Positions 12,301 to 24,870 of a DNA stretch of 64,000 nt are shown here, in pieces. Source of the DNA: Camarhynchus parvulus (lineage: Eukaryota > Chordata > Aves > Passeriformes > Thraupidae); assembly GCF_901933205.1 (NCBI RefSeq), contig NC_044600.1, positions 2,480,001 through 2,544,000 on the forward strand, written 5' to 3'. Within the stretch, counting starts at the first letter, position 1; each line of letters starts with the position of its first letter. The notes under the pieces were generated by a model. The model saw nothing but the letters and a program-made list of their open reading frames with translations. It was not told where the DNA came from and did no database searches. The translations under genes and the position numbers were made by a program.

Positions 12301-14750
12301 TGTGCAGGGGAAACACGTCAGGAAACCTGAGTACCCTGGAAAACTCAACTGGCTACACCTTGAGAAAGGGTGTCCCAAGGTTTCCCTGCCATGCAGGCTG
12401 CACAGCCACCCCCAGTGCTCCCCAGAGTAACTCAGGGTGGGAAGGTCTGGAAGGCACTAGAACAGGGCAATATTCAGGTGCAGGCAGCTGGAAACTGCTT
12501 CTGTGTGAGCTCCTGCCACATTCCCATGGGTGTTCCTATGGCAGCTTGGGGATGGAGATCTCACCTGGGGACACAGCTCAGGACAGGAGATGGAGCCCAG
12601 CCCTGCTGGGGCTTTGTGCCTGCTGAAGGAGGAGGTCTCATTTTGTATTAAACATGAGTGACTGCAGCAAGGGCAAAATAAAAATACATTTGCTCGAGAA
12701 AGTAGGATTTGTCATAACAAAGGGATTTTTCAAGCCACTAAAACCAGAAACCTCCTGACCTTCCAGTCAACTACAGAAGGAGGACATTCTGTTTCTGAAC
12801 TATGCAAATGGCAGCACAAAACCCAAGAACTTCTTATTATCCTTTTCCATATGCATAAACCACACATTCCCATTTTAAAATTACATTACACTGTGGCCTT
12901 CTAACTCTGAGTGACTGTTGCTAGCTAAGTTTCATCACTTAATATGTAGCACCTGCATTTGGCATAATAAAATTAAGCATTCCCTTGGAAATCAGATAGC
13001 TGGGATGTTTCTGTTTCTTTTTCAGACAAGGAGAAGACTTACCTCCACATTAGTACCTTTGATGTTGACTTTTCATCAGTAATAGAGAAACTGGTTTAAA
13101 AATTAAAAACCCAAACATCAAAATGCATTAAAAAGCTGTTCGAACTGTGCAGTGAAGTAACAGAACAAAGCCAACAGATCCAAAAGCTGCTTCTGCTCTT
13201 TAGGATCTGATTAAAAACGCCCAACTTGTCTGGGAGGGAAAGCAAAGTAATCTCCATGAACTTTCTGCCAGTGTAGCCAAAGCTGGCTATTATCAAAGAA
13301 ACAAATGCCTGGATTCAGACACAAGCTCAGCTCGTTCAGCTCTAATTTAAGCTCCCTTCAGAAGGCTATCCTATGCTAGGTGCCAATTAAAGGGAAAACT
13401 CCCTTGTTTGGAGTTATCCAAATGTTCCCAAGCCTTGGGTGGGCTGCCTGGTACTGCCCTGCAGCACAGGAACAAGAGAAGGGTTGTTGTGGAATGCCTG
13501 GAGGAACAGCAAGGGCTCTGGCAAACCAAGCCTCACAAAGCTTGCCCTGAAATGGAATATTTTCAGAAGCTCATTCCAAACTTGAGCACCTACCCTCAAA
13601 AAGGATTTACTTTAAGTAAATTGAGGGATGCTCACAGGTACTTTTTCAGCTCTCCTTAGGCCAACACCTCTGACCAATCATTCTGAATGCTGTTAAGTAC
13701 AGTGTGTATATATACATGGGAAACAAATCCTTTACTGCACCTTCTTTTCCTCTGCCAAAATACACAAATGCCAGCTGTGATCACGATATGAGTGGTGCTT
13801 TTAAAACAGTTATATTGCCAGGAGAGATGGCAGCTGCAACAAAGAAAGAACTGGCAAGAGAGACCAGAGATTTGAGCCACCTCTTGAGCAGGCTTAGCAC
13901 CAAGGTGAGTCCTTAGACATGCAGAGAAATCAGCATTGGTGTTAAAATTGTTGGGCTTGGACAAACTCCCTTCCTACTTCATCCTACTGGCAACTGACTC
14001 CTGAAGGAAAACAATTTAAAAACAAACCCACAATGCTTAAGGAAGTGAACCACACAAGAAAGCAGCCAGAAATCCAGTGGGGAAAATGCAGAGTGACACT
14101 TGAGATAGGAGAGAAGCACAGAAAATGCTCAGAAAGAATGGGGGCAAAAAACCCCAAAGGCTTTGCTAACCCAGTGAGCATTTCAAACACGGCTGCAGAG
14201 TGCCCTGTTTAAGGTACTGAGAACATTTAACAAGCTCATTCCAAGCTCCCTGCAGTGCAGAAATGAATGACAGCAAAAACACAGCAGCTCCAGCAGGACA
14301 AAGGGAGAGAGCAGCAAAATGGACAATGTCTGTCCTTCTGCAAGGCATCAACAGAGCCTGCAGGCATTTGGGGTCTCACTGAGGTACAGACAGCACCAAC
14401 CAGGCTGCTCTTCCCCTTCCCACCCTAACAGGGTTATTGCCCTTTTATAACAGGGTTATTAATCTGTAAATGCTTTCCTGCAACCACCAGGGATGCTCCT
14501 CTCCCTGCCAGCCTGGAGGGGACAGAGGCAGGGAGGGACGGAAAGGAGAATTTGCAATATTTGAATTCTTTCTGCTTTCCTCTGCCCTGGCAGCTCCAGG
14601 TCCCACTCCCTCCTCCAGCACACATCCCTGGTGCTCCTGGATTGCTTTTCACCCTCGACAGTTTTATACCAACAAAGTGATTTGATGATCCCAGCACAGC
14701 TATGAATCACTTCACACGTTTCTGGGGTGAAACACAAACTGTTTAACATG
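12300..14750. other. Mixed-composition non-coding DNA with GC-richer patches
   Basis: GC-richer stretches at about 12340-12640 and 14340-14700 create overlapping open frames on both strands with no domain content. An exon-like segment at 13827-13904 is listed separately. A short direct repeat (aacagggttatt) occurs twice near 14428-14462. No mobile element was recognised. Confidence 0.55.
13827..13904 (+). other. Candidate first coding exon (ATG to splice donor)
   Basis: An ATG in good Kozak context (purine at -3, G at +4: gagATGg) opens exactly 26 codons, ending at AAG|GTGAGT, a full donor consensus match, in phase 0. The encoded start, MAAATKKELARETRD..., is alanine-then-charged, like many vertebrate N termini, with a helical tail. 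Read through without splicing it would stop three codons later. I see no CpG island, TATA box or downstream partner exon, and I do not recognise the peptide, so it may be coincidental. Confidence 0.18.
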
Positions 14751-16388
14751 GCACAGCAAGTTACATAATTGTTCACAAAATGGAAGCAAGGAGGCTGTAT
14801 CTAATTAAAAGTACATGGGGAATGCACTGTAAGCAGAAGGTGTTGTAATTATCCTGTTTCAATGCAAATGTACCCAGTAATGAGAACAGAAAAAGGAAAG
14901 TATCTGCCCCTTCCCTTCAGGGACACCCAGGTGAGGATGGAAACACCTCTGATGATACCACACAAGTAAATACAAGCTCAAAACCAAACCATCAACCTGT
15001 CAAAATCCATACTATAAAAGTCTCAGATGTCTGGCTTTTAAGTGGAAAAACTCAATCTAAATCTTAACTTTAGCAACTTATTGCATTAAATACACGTGTG
15101 CCAGGCTCTTCTGGGTATGGCAAGATAAGAAGCAGCTGCAAAACACCAAACTAAGAAATAATCACAAAACAATGAAAAGCTTTGCTTAAAACACATAATA
15201 TTATTTATATATGATTTGCTTCACATACTTGAAAAAGCATGCATGTGGTTAAATAAGCAGAAAATCAGAATTAAAGTTATATTCTGAGTTTTGTTATTTT
15301 GTAGTACAGAAGTGCAACTTATATTTGTTGGGTTTTTTCCCCACATTACCTAGATATAATTGCACGGAATTTAATAAATTTTCAGTGAAAAAAAGCTATT
15401 ATTTTACATCTTATCAGCCCCACAAGTGCAAAGGGATGTTTAGCAAGGGCCCAGCCTTCCTGACTCAGTACTTGACCTGCTTTCTTCTCCTGGACCTGGC
15501 AGGACCTTTGGGAGGTCTCCTGAGACCAACTCTGCCCCTGCAGCATCAGTGAAGAACTGACTTGTAGGTTTGCTCAAACAACATGGAAGGATAAATGCAA
15601 GATCTAAATATAGGATCTAAAAATCCCCAACAACAACAAAACAAATATAGTTGTAGATAAATCAGCCTCAAGAGAATCTGCTGAGTGATTCCAGCAGCTT
15701 AATGCGAGCACAGAGAAATCCCCACCAAGTTTAAGCACATTCCCAGAGAAATCCTGCCTCGTGTGAAGCTCTGGTTCTTTGCTCACCATCTGAAATATCA
15801 CAACTTCCATTTATCAGGCCACAGCCTAACCTTATCAATGTTTAATTTGTGTTTGATTTGAGTGGTTTTTGTATACATGTCACCTCCTGCAACGTGACTG
15901 AAGCACACAGAGGGAAACCTAGGAGGAAATGAAGGGAGATTCATCCAAAAGTTCAAATCACCCCTGGCTCCCCAACCTGCAAAGACTGGCGGAGGAGGAA
16001 GCTAAAAACTAAGCAAATAAATGTACTTGCACTTACAAAAATCTATTTATATTATCTATAATCCATTTAATTAGAAAGCAAATCCCTCTCCCATACACCT
16101 CTACTCCAGCACAAGCACAACTTTGCTCTGATAAGGGATTAAAGCAGAAGGAGGGATAAGAAACAGCAATATCTCCAACACGACAAATCGTGTTCTTAGG
16201 AGTTCTCCAAGTGCCTGTCAGGAAACCCTGAGGGTGATATGGCTTTCATGCTTTCATGGAGCTTCACTGAAGCTTTTCCTGCTATGTCTACAGCTGTATG
16301 AACCTTATGGGACAGGGGACAGACATGGCTGGCCTGGGATGTGCTCTTTAAAATGACAAAATAAATACATTAAATATTTAATAAAATT

Positions 16389-16435
16389 AAAAAAAAAACA
16401 AACAAAAAAAAAAAAAAAAAAAAAAAAAAAACAAA
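16389..16435 (+). repeat. Long poly(A) tract, possible retrocopy tail
   Basis: About 47 bases of nearly pure A. Just upstream are AATAAA-type hexamers (aaaataaatac, tttaataaaat), so the layout resembles the 3' end of a polyadenylated retrocopy on the plus strand. No coding body or target duplication could be recognised upstream. CR1 does not use poly(A) tails, so such tails are uncommon in birds. A simple expanded A-rich repeat is the alternative. Confidence 0.6.
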
Positions 16436-17952
16436 GCTTGAAATTCTGTTATTAAACCTGCTGACAGTTGGATGCAGCAGCTCTGTTTGAATCCCAACAA
16501 TGTGTTTTGGGCATGCCAGAAAGACCAAAGTTTATCAATGGTCCAGTGTTTCTATGGAATGAATCTCCAATCTTTGGGCTCTTGGGTTTTTTTTTTCTTT
16601 TTTGTTTAAAGGTCAGGTGAAAGTTTAGAAGCCAAGTCTGCGTGCAAACACGCAACCAAGGCAGGGAAGACTGTTTCAGGCTATACAGGTATGAAAGAAA
16701 GTCCAACTTAATTTGCAATAATCTACTTGACAAAACAAGACAAAGTAAGAAGAAGAAGAAGGGAGATTTGCGTGTCTTTTGTGGTTATATCAAACACTCT
16801 GAAGAACACAACATCACACTGAGGTTAATTGGAAAAAAGGAAATTATTCTAAAAATTTCAAATCAATGGAAAAAAAAAAAAAGCAACTTCTATCTATTTA
16901 AATTAAGCCCTCCAGACCAGATGAAAGCAAGGGATGAAAAGCACATTGTTTGATAAGGTCACTTATTTGCAAGACAGGTGATCGCTATTCATTAAAAAGG
17001 AAAGGGAAAACAAGAAAAAGGGTAGAAGTAAGAGGTGTATAATTCACTAGCACAGAAGCAGTGACAGCTTTAACCAGCTTTTATTGAAATGTTTCCTCTG
17101 CCTTTCCCTCGGCAACAAATGAAACAATCTGGTAACAAACTCTAATGAGACTAACAAGCAAACCAAACCTTTGACAACTCCTCTGCAGACCCTGACCTGC
17201 TGCAGGTCAAGGAAATTCCAGCAGCTTCTCCTCTACATGATCTCCTATTTAATGAACAGCTGTCTTTGAAAAGCCCAAAATTTGCCAAGAATTGCCATGC
17301 CTTGAGCTCTGAAGTGCTCCAGCCTAACCTGAAAATGTTTCTGCGTAAATCAGCAGCGCCAGCAGAACTCCTAATTCCCTTCCCCACTCCTTGCAGTGCT
17401 GGGCTCGTTCATCCTCTCCCTGCAGCTTGGGCCCATTTCTCACCAATTAACCTCAAACTGGCCAGACACTCTGGGGTGAGCTGAGCACTTTTGTTCTGTC
17501 TCCTCCTCAGACAAACCTTCCAGACTTGTTAGGGAAGGGGAAAAGTCCACTTGATCAGTGAAATAGGTCAGTGCGGGAAAAGTCTGTGAAAAGAATTGCC
17601 AAGAATAAAGCAGAGGAGGGGGAGGAAAAAAAAAAAAGTTGAATAAAGAGCTGAGATCTGGCAAGATTTCCCTGATATTTGAAACTCATTTAAGAACTGT
17701 TTCAAGCAGGTACCTACTCTTAACATTTCCATGATGAGAAACTTAGCATGTTATGCTGAAATGGACAGGAAATTCCATCAACCAAAGCATTGTCAACATG
17801 AGGTTCTGAAAACCAGGAATAACAATAAAAACATCTTTTCCATGATCCCTAACCACAATGAAAAACCACAATGGTACAGATCCAAAAAAGAAAATTAAAA
17901 TCCATCTGTTGTATTCATATTAGCACAAATCTGGTTCCATAGATGCTGAGTC

Positions 17953-17989
17953 AATAGATTAAAACAAAACCAGTTTGTTTTAATCTATT
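17953..17989. repeat. Perfect hairpin-forming inverted repeat
   Basis: A 16-base arm at 17953-17968 is followed by a 5-base spacer (accag) and its exact reverse complement at 17974-17989. The arms are AT-rich and include the motif TTTGTTTTAATC. Sixteen perfect pairs with a 5-base loop could extrude as a cruciform or fold as an RNA hairpin. There is no poly(T) or promoter context suggesting a transcription terminator in this eukaryotic setting. Confidence 0.9.
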
Positions 17990-20900
17990 AAATCTGTAGT
18001 GCAAGATTTAATCCTTCAAAATTTTAATGGTCCTCAAAACCATTCCTCATTTAAAGAAATACCTATAAAAGGCAACTGAAGCATCCCATCTTTTCATTAG
18101 GAAGAATTCCTTGTTTTCCCACGGCCCCAAAAAGATGAGTTATCTCTCATGCCAACACAGGAGAGCCTTTAAACTACAAGAAAGATTAGCATCACTCTCC
18201 TGAGATAGACAGCCTCATCACAACCAATTTGTCACAATGATAGTCTAATTAAATGCATTATTCTTCTGCAGCAAAGAAGTGAACACTTGACATGTTTGAG
18301 TTAGACATACAAGTCTTCCCCTCTTCTTCAATCCATACCTTTCTGTGTAATGGCAGCCCCACAGGGAACACTCTGGGCCTTCATTTACAGAGAAATCAGT
18401 GAATGTAAGAGTCTTTTTTAAAAAAAAATAAAACCATTTTCTGTAATGGTTGGATGAATAAAGCCCATGTGTTCACAAGGATCGTGCTTCAGGGTAAACA
18501 CTGAAGTTAGCTTTGGCTGGTCCCTTCAATCAAAACATTTCTGTTACTCTACATCAAGCAAAATGAAAGCACCAGTGCCTCAAGGAAAATGCAGAGCAAA
18601 GACCTGAGATGTCACATTGAGCTGGAAGGTAGGAGCAGCTAGCTGGCTATTGTCTTCAGTAAATACAAGGTCAAATGGCCCATTTTCCTCAAAGTTATGA
18701 GAGGGACAGTGCTTTTCCCTAATACCATTTTAATACCATAAATCAGGCAGTAAATCAGGGAAGTTTTGTTGGGTTTTATGGGATAATTTAGTTTCAAGTT
18801 GGCGAAACTTGTGTGTGACGTTCCAGCAAATCAACGGAAAATATGGAAGAGTTCTTCTACAGGGAATCCCAAACCCAAGAGAAGATGAGGAGCAGATCTC
18901 CCAGAACTGGTCAATGATTTAAAAAAAAATCATCACACATTTGGCTACTGCTCACACAATCACATGGACAATAGAGAAGCAGAAACCCAACTTGATTTGA
19001 ACTTCTGCTTACACCAAGCTTTTCAATTCTTGTGCTCATTTCATCAGACTTGTTCGATTTTATGTAACAAAAGATTACAAGATGGTGTGTGCTTTAGAGC
19101 ACCAGCAAACCTGTGCCAGCTTAGAGAGACTGCTAATGAAAAATAGATTAACTAGGCATAAAAGTATTTCAGATATTCATTAGATGAGCCATCCTCACAC
19201 AACATCAAACAGCAAAGACTTCTGCGGCTGGAACCCCAAAACTACAACAAATCAATAAATGTTTTCTTGACAGCTTTATCCCTAGGAGGTTCTGCATGGT
19301 TTTTCCCTTAAAGCCCAGGAAGAAATCAAGCCTGCAGGTAAATGGAAATCCCCATTGTGACCACCCCATTTGTAACTGTAGGAATCACATAGCTGTTTAT
19401 TGCTCTGCGTTCAGAGTGCTCAGCATCTGCTGGATGGAACCCTATGGATCTATTTCTCTAGAGCAGCTGAGATCCTTCAACATTACAGGCTTAACCAGTT
19501 TGGAAGAAAATATAACATGCCAAGATAATGAGGGAGAGGTAAAAAAAAAAGCAGAAAAAAAAGAAACATTTTTCTATTTTCGACCTGGCTCCTAAACTCT
19601 ATACACAGGCCCAAATCTGCTCAAGCTATATGCTCATTTGCCAAATCACACACTAAAAATAAAAAAAAAAAAACAGAAATTACATTTTGGAGACTGGGCT
19701 AAAACACAAAGGAAAATCCCACCAGCCAACCATGTTTTTCTTCACAGAAGAGTCTATAGAAATGTCCATGCAAGTGAGTTATTCCTCAGCATATTATATT
19801 TGTGCCATCTTCCTGCCAAGCCAGCGCCCCATCAGCATTTAACTCATTATTGTGTCAGTTCCAGGAGAAATAAAGAGCTTTTCTTACCTGGTCTAAGCCA
19901 GATCCCCTTCTCTAGCAATTTAAAGCCTCAGACCTTTCACTCCAAACATGGCTACAGCATTTTACTACAGACACAACATAAAAGAAAACAGGCAGCTCTG
20001 TGTTTCCTGATCTTCCTTGCATATGCCATAAAAAGTACACCATGGCTTCTAAGGAAAAGTTTCCACACATTACTTCATGATCTTTTTAAAATATTTTGTA
20101 ATAAATAAATGCTACAGTGCATCCAGCTTGAGAAGGGCAGAACCTCAATAAGGCTCATGTGTGAGGATCTTAACCTAGGTTAATGGCTAAGGAAAACTTT
20201 CCAGCATGAATTCCTGGGTAAAACTGGGAGCTGGAGTGGAAAACCATGGCCAGATCAGAAGGGAGGTGGCAGAACAGTGGGCACCTCCATAAGCCAATCA
20301 GCACAAGCTATAAAATATCTCTATTTTCCATGATGGGATTACATGCCTTGCATTACAGGGCATCACTCACTGGTTTAGAAATGTAGGATTTGAGTGGCTT
20401 CACAAGGAGGAAAAGGAGAATGATCAATGTTTTCCCTGAGCATCCCTCCAGCAGCAGCAGAACTCGTGTGCATTTTCTGTATCTGCTCATCAGAGATTTG
20501 TGCAGATTTAGATGGAGGCAGTGAATGATCCATGTTAATCTGAGAGAGAACTCACAGCACTGCCTGCTCCTGGGCACCACAAACATTTTCACAGTCAGCA
20601 CACTCTGACACACTGCAGAGCACTGCAATGCCTAAATAATGATTAAATATTGCTGATATTCAATATGCATTAAAACTAAAGGCATTGCCATACCTTTACA
20701 TTTTTTTATTCTTTGCTGATTCTTTCTTTAGGTTACAATGAAAAAGGCAATTTTAAGCTACATTCTTCTCTGTCACTCTAGATTTAACTTAATTTATCAC
20801 TGGAGCACTTCATGAACAGAAATGCTGAAACGTTGACAATTTTGAATTTAGTATTTTAATTAACTTCATTTATTTTTATTTAAATAGTTATGTCTTATAT

Positions 20901-21262
20901 TTATTTAAAACATTAAGATTTTCTGGAGCCAATGTAAGCATGCAGGGAAGCTTAATTAAAAACCCAAGAAAAAGCCCAACCCCTTAAAAAAAACTACAGA
21001 AAAAAAAAGCCACTCAAGTTTGAGCTATATCAGGACAGAAACATGAAACTTTGTCCTCCTTGTAAATTCTGATTAATGCCTGACCACATCAGGTAACTTG
21101 AATGCAGGTTTCTAAATTCCATGCTGGCAGATTTTAGCCACTATTTCTTGGTTTCAAGTAATTATTTTATTCTATTAGGAAGTGATGAAAAGAGCAATGG
21201 CACAGTGTTTTCCTTAAATCTTAATTATGAATTTCCAGTGGTTCCCTGGGTGTGTAGAGATC

Positions 21263-21362
21263 AACACCTGGATGTGGCACCCAGATTTTCACCGACCTGG
21301 TGGCATCCAGTTGAGGGCTGGGCTCAGTCTTGGAGGAATTTTCCAACCTTAATGATTCCAGG
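21263..21362 (+). mobile_element. CR1 LINE 3'-end fragment
   Basis: Sequence from about 21263 (cacctggatgtggcaccc) through tcttggaggaattttccaac to aatgattcca matches the conserved 3' region of the avian CR1 retrotransposon in order. It is divergent and 5'-truncated, as most CR1 copies are. No ORF2 reverse-transcriptase portion is present. Confidence 0.7.
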
Positions 21363-24003
21363 TGACACTTTACATTGTGAAAGATCAAAGAGCTTTAAGA
21401 AGTGGTGTCATTTCACTAAGATCATTTCAGGTGTCACACCTGGGCTGGGTCAGCAGCTCTGCAGCAATTCTGTCCATCACAGGCTCACCACAACATCCAG
21501 TGTGAGCAGGGATGTGACCACGGCTCACACAAGCTCAGCCCTGAAGAATAAGATGTAAAAAACCTTCTAGCTTGCTAGAATACACCTGAATTGGGTTGGG
21601 ACACTTGCTGTTCGTGCAGATTTACTGAGGGTCTTTCAGTGTCCCAAAAGCTGCAAAACTCAAGTTGTCCAACTCTCCCAAGAGCCACTGTGACTGGCTG
21701 TCAGTGGTAAATAAAATTATTGGCTAACAGAGCTACTTAAACCCAGGCCAGAGCACACTGAGGGAAATTTCAGGGGCTTCATTTGCGCTCTCTCTCTCTC
21801 TCTACTAGAAAAAGAAGTATTCTTTAGTGTGCACAGCATTATTCCCTCAATTAAAAACATTCTTGTCTGCAGCAGACATGGCACATTAAGAAAGGTTAAA
21901 GCCAAAAGGACCCCATTTTGTTCGATTACAGCAGCATTAATTGATGTGTTTAATCAAAGAGATGCTTCTTGGCAATAGCACAAAGCTTCTCTTCTCCAGG
22001 GATGGTCCCAACCTCGCTGGCAGACTGAAGGATTTTAAATAAACACAAAACAATACCAGGAAGTGCAGGCTACTGTCTGAGCCCTGGCTTTATGCAATTC
22101 CTTCTGAGAGTGGAAATTCCTACAGCTCCTTTTTCCCTTACATATCCCATCCATCTTCCCTTAGCAGGAGACAAATCAGCAAGAACGATATTGACAGTAA
22201 TTATAAAATCACAAATGTGCTCAAAGCTCACCAGTAGGAGAGAAACACTATTTATTTGGTTATGTTAAAATCAGATTTTCAAATATTGTTCACAATCTAA
22301 TGCCTGTCCTTCATGAGAAAAAAAAAAGAAATAAGAGAGATGCACACGAGAACAAGTTTTGGCCAAATCTCATCCTTTGCTTTCATTTCCTCTTACAGCA
22401 AGCTTATGTCTTATTTCTGCCAAGTACTTTTTGGAAATTGAAGTTTGTGTACTTGCAATGGCTATTTCTAAACTAATCCATCATTCACCAGCAAATAAAC
22501 GAAGAGCGATGATAAATAAAAAGATGCTTTATGCAATATGAGCACGCATCACCATTTTTGTTAGTGGCTTCTAATAAATCTCTTTTAAAAACTATGTGCT
22601 GACCAGAGGGGGAAAAAACAACCAAAACAAAACAAACCCTAAACACTTGATGGTCTTTGGCAGTGACTCACCAACCATAATTGCTAAAATCTGAACTTCC
22701 CCCCATTCATGTAAGTTTAAGTGGACTAAAGTATTTGGGGAATTGGATATAAATAAATCTGAGAGTATTTCTGAAGAGAATGGTAGAATGCAGAGCAAAG
22801 CACTTCATTGCAAATAAGAAGTGAAGTTGATGGAGCAACAATTCCCATCATTATCTCGTGAATTTCCCAAGACGTTACTGCAGTCACACTGAAAAAGCAG
22901 CTACTGATATTCTAATTACGCAAACTTCTGGAGGCTGAAGTTCCTAGAAGGGACTGAAATTTTCTGACCATACACTTCTTGAGAAAGAAACTCTGGTTCC
23001 TGAGCCATAAGTAGAAATTTACATTGATGAAATAGCCAATAACAACAAAGCAGAGCAGATCAGCACAAACCAAACTCCATTAAGAAACCATCCCAGGATG
23101 CCAGTCCAGTACATTCTCCATGTAACCCCAAATAACTTCCTCACGGTTGTTAGGAACCCATATTTGGGGTTTTTCCCTTTATTTCTTTTTTCTGGCAAGC
23201 TCTCTGCTCTTTCAGTTTCCTTTTAAGCTTCAAATCTCCCTCTCTTTCACAAGCGTGTAAATTCCTCCTTGGAAATTGCACATGTCTCCATGCCAGGGGC
23301 CACCTAGGAAATACTCCCACACATTCCCCAGCTTTTCCAGCATTATTTCTGGAAGGACAGATGGATTCACAGGTATCCTATCCTGGAGTGAGCCCTGTAG
23401 TAGGGGGTAGAACTGAGGGATTTTTCTTTTTTAGAAATATCCATATGATCACATTAGATGCAACTCCAAGAGCTGTCTTCAGGCAGCAAATACACAGGGA
23501 GATAAATTTAGATTCCTGTGTGCTCAGAAGACCTCGATAGAGAGCAGTTTAGATGCAGCCACTAAAAAGAATTTCTCTTTAAAAGTGTCTCTCATGTTAG
23601 GCTACTTCCTGCAAGAGATGGATTAGAAATTCAGAATAGAAACATCTGATATTTTATCCCTTACAGCAAGGTGTTTCTTTAATTAGGTATCATCATTTTT
23701 TAGGAAAAGAGATACAATATTGTTTCCAACAATTTCCAACATTTCCAACAATGTTAAACATAAGAAGCAGAAACAAAAAAAAAGGATTTTTCCATTAGCA
23801 ACAGTCTTGCAGCATTGCCTAACTCCTTTATCTGACACACAACACACAATTAGGTTCCATCTGAGATGAGAAATGTTCTCATTACATAAAATTTCATACT
23901 GTTATCACATAACTTCAGACTTCACAGCAGCAATTTTATGCCCTGTGAACATGTAATTTTGATCCTAAAATAATGCAAAAAACTTTCCTCAGGAGATCCT
24001 GCC
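21363..24003. other. Non-coding DNA
   Basis: No gene is supported. Contents are a (CT)8 microsatellite at 21788-21803, an AT-rich block with homeodomain-like cores around 22400-22580, and a small imperfect tttccaaca tandem near 23723-23752. Nothing else was recognised. Confidence 0.65.
21788..21803. repeat. (CT)8 microsatellite
   Basis: Sixteen bases of CT dinucleotides between gcg and actag. It is short and probably of modest variability. Confidence 0.85.
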
Positions 24004-24050
24004 TTGGACTAAACAATCTCCCTTGCAGCTCTGACTGTGGTGTGATTCTG
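24004..24050 (+). mobile_element. Possible degraded CR1 3' tail
   Basis: ttggactaaacaatctccct...tgtgattctgg resembles the terminal part of CR1 (ggactagatgatctcc ... gattctgtg). The match is short and diverged, so an old CR1 remnant is likely but not certain. Confidence 0.35.
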
Positions 24051-24870
24051 GGACTTCCCTCCCAGCACACACAGCACCTCAGAGAGCTGCATGTGCCTCA
24101 CAGCATCTTACCTGTTTAATTTTTTTCTGATAGAATCTCTCTGGCACCCACTCCATAACTGACCTAAGGATGACTCCTGCAGGTGCTGAGACAAGCCTCT
24201 GGTAGGAACAGGCTGGTGCCTCTTTTTGAAGAGGGAGGGATGTGGGTTTGCACCCTTTGGCTGTCACCCTGCTTTGGAACTTGTCAGGCTGACAACTCCA
24301 GCCCCTTTCAAGAGCTCTGATCTCCACAGAACCTTCACAACAGTTCCTAGAGGAGTTCCCCAGCTCCAGCAATGCCCCAGGCAGCGTTCCTTCACCCAGC
24401 AGAGCCTTCGGGATCCCAAATTAGCACACCAATTTTGCTGGGGCTTGGCTCCTTCCTATTCCATATGGATTGCAAAGGATGGGGAGAGGGAAGGGCTGCC
24501 ACTGCTGCTGGTTCCATATGGCCCAGCTGGCTCTGGGTTTGGCTGTTTGCTGGGAATCCCTTGCCAGAGTTTCCCTTTTCAGAAGCTCAGTGTGCATCAG
24601 CACTCGCACACAGCTGCCAGCCTGGTTTCCAAGCACAGCTCCACCAAACTCCTCAGCTGCTAACGGGGACTCATTCTTTGCAGCTAATTGTCTGCTGCTT
24701 TCCAGCCTTGCTCTGCTCTCAAACTAATTATAAAACTTCCATGCTTTGTGCGAGCTGTAAAATTCCTTCCAGAACTTCAGTGACTTGTACCAGAGCCAGA
24801 GCACTCGAGGGAGGATGCAGGAACCAGAACAGCCCCAAACACTGAGGAGCTTCACTTCACCATGTCTCCT
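24051..24870. other. GC-richer patch with many spurious open frames
   Basis: Composition rises visibly and six overlapping open frames appear on both strands (up to 157 codons). They are rich in S, P, C and W without domains. An exon-like stretch with a good donor on the minus strand (24112-24176) is listed separately. No CpG-island texture is evident. Confidence 0.5.
24112..24176 (-). other. Exon-like segment on the minus strand
   Basis: Read on the minus strand, this 65-base stretch lies between cagcacctgcag (acceptor) and CAG|GTAAGA (donor). It leaves 21 in-frame codons reading VILRSVMEWVPERFYQ.... The same frame is open for roughly 200 more bases upstream. Splice signals are good but isolated, and no paralogous family is recognised. 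Treat as a low-probability exon. Confidence 0.12.

Larger units (their letters stand above)
14750..21260. other. Non-coding DNA with poly(A) tract and palindrome
   Basis: No gene is supported. Notable contents are the A-rich tract at 16389-16435, the palindrome at 17953-17989 and a candidate AT-rich regulatory stretch around 18220-18310. The longest open frame here (19638-20108, 156 codons) is lysine-, histidine- and leucine-rich without domain or splice features. Confidence 0.65.

Noticed and set aside
19638..20108. 156-codon plus-strand frame
   Set aside because: Starts in a poly(A) run, has K/H/L-rich composition, no homology recognised and no splice sites in phase.
24226..24845. Overlapping 145- and 157-codon plus-strand frames
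   Set aside because: Three plus frames and one minus frame are open over the same GC-richer bases with no recognisable domain.
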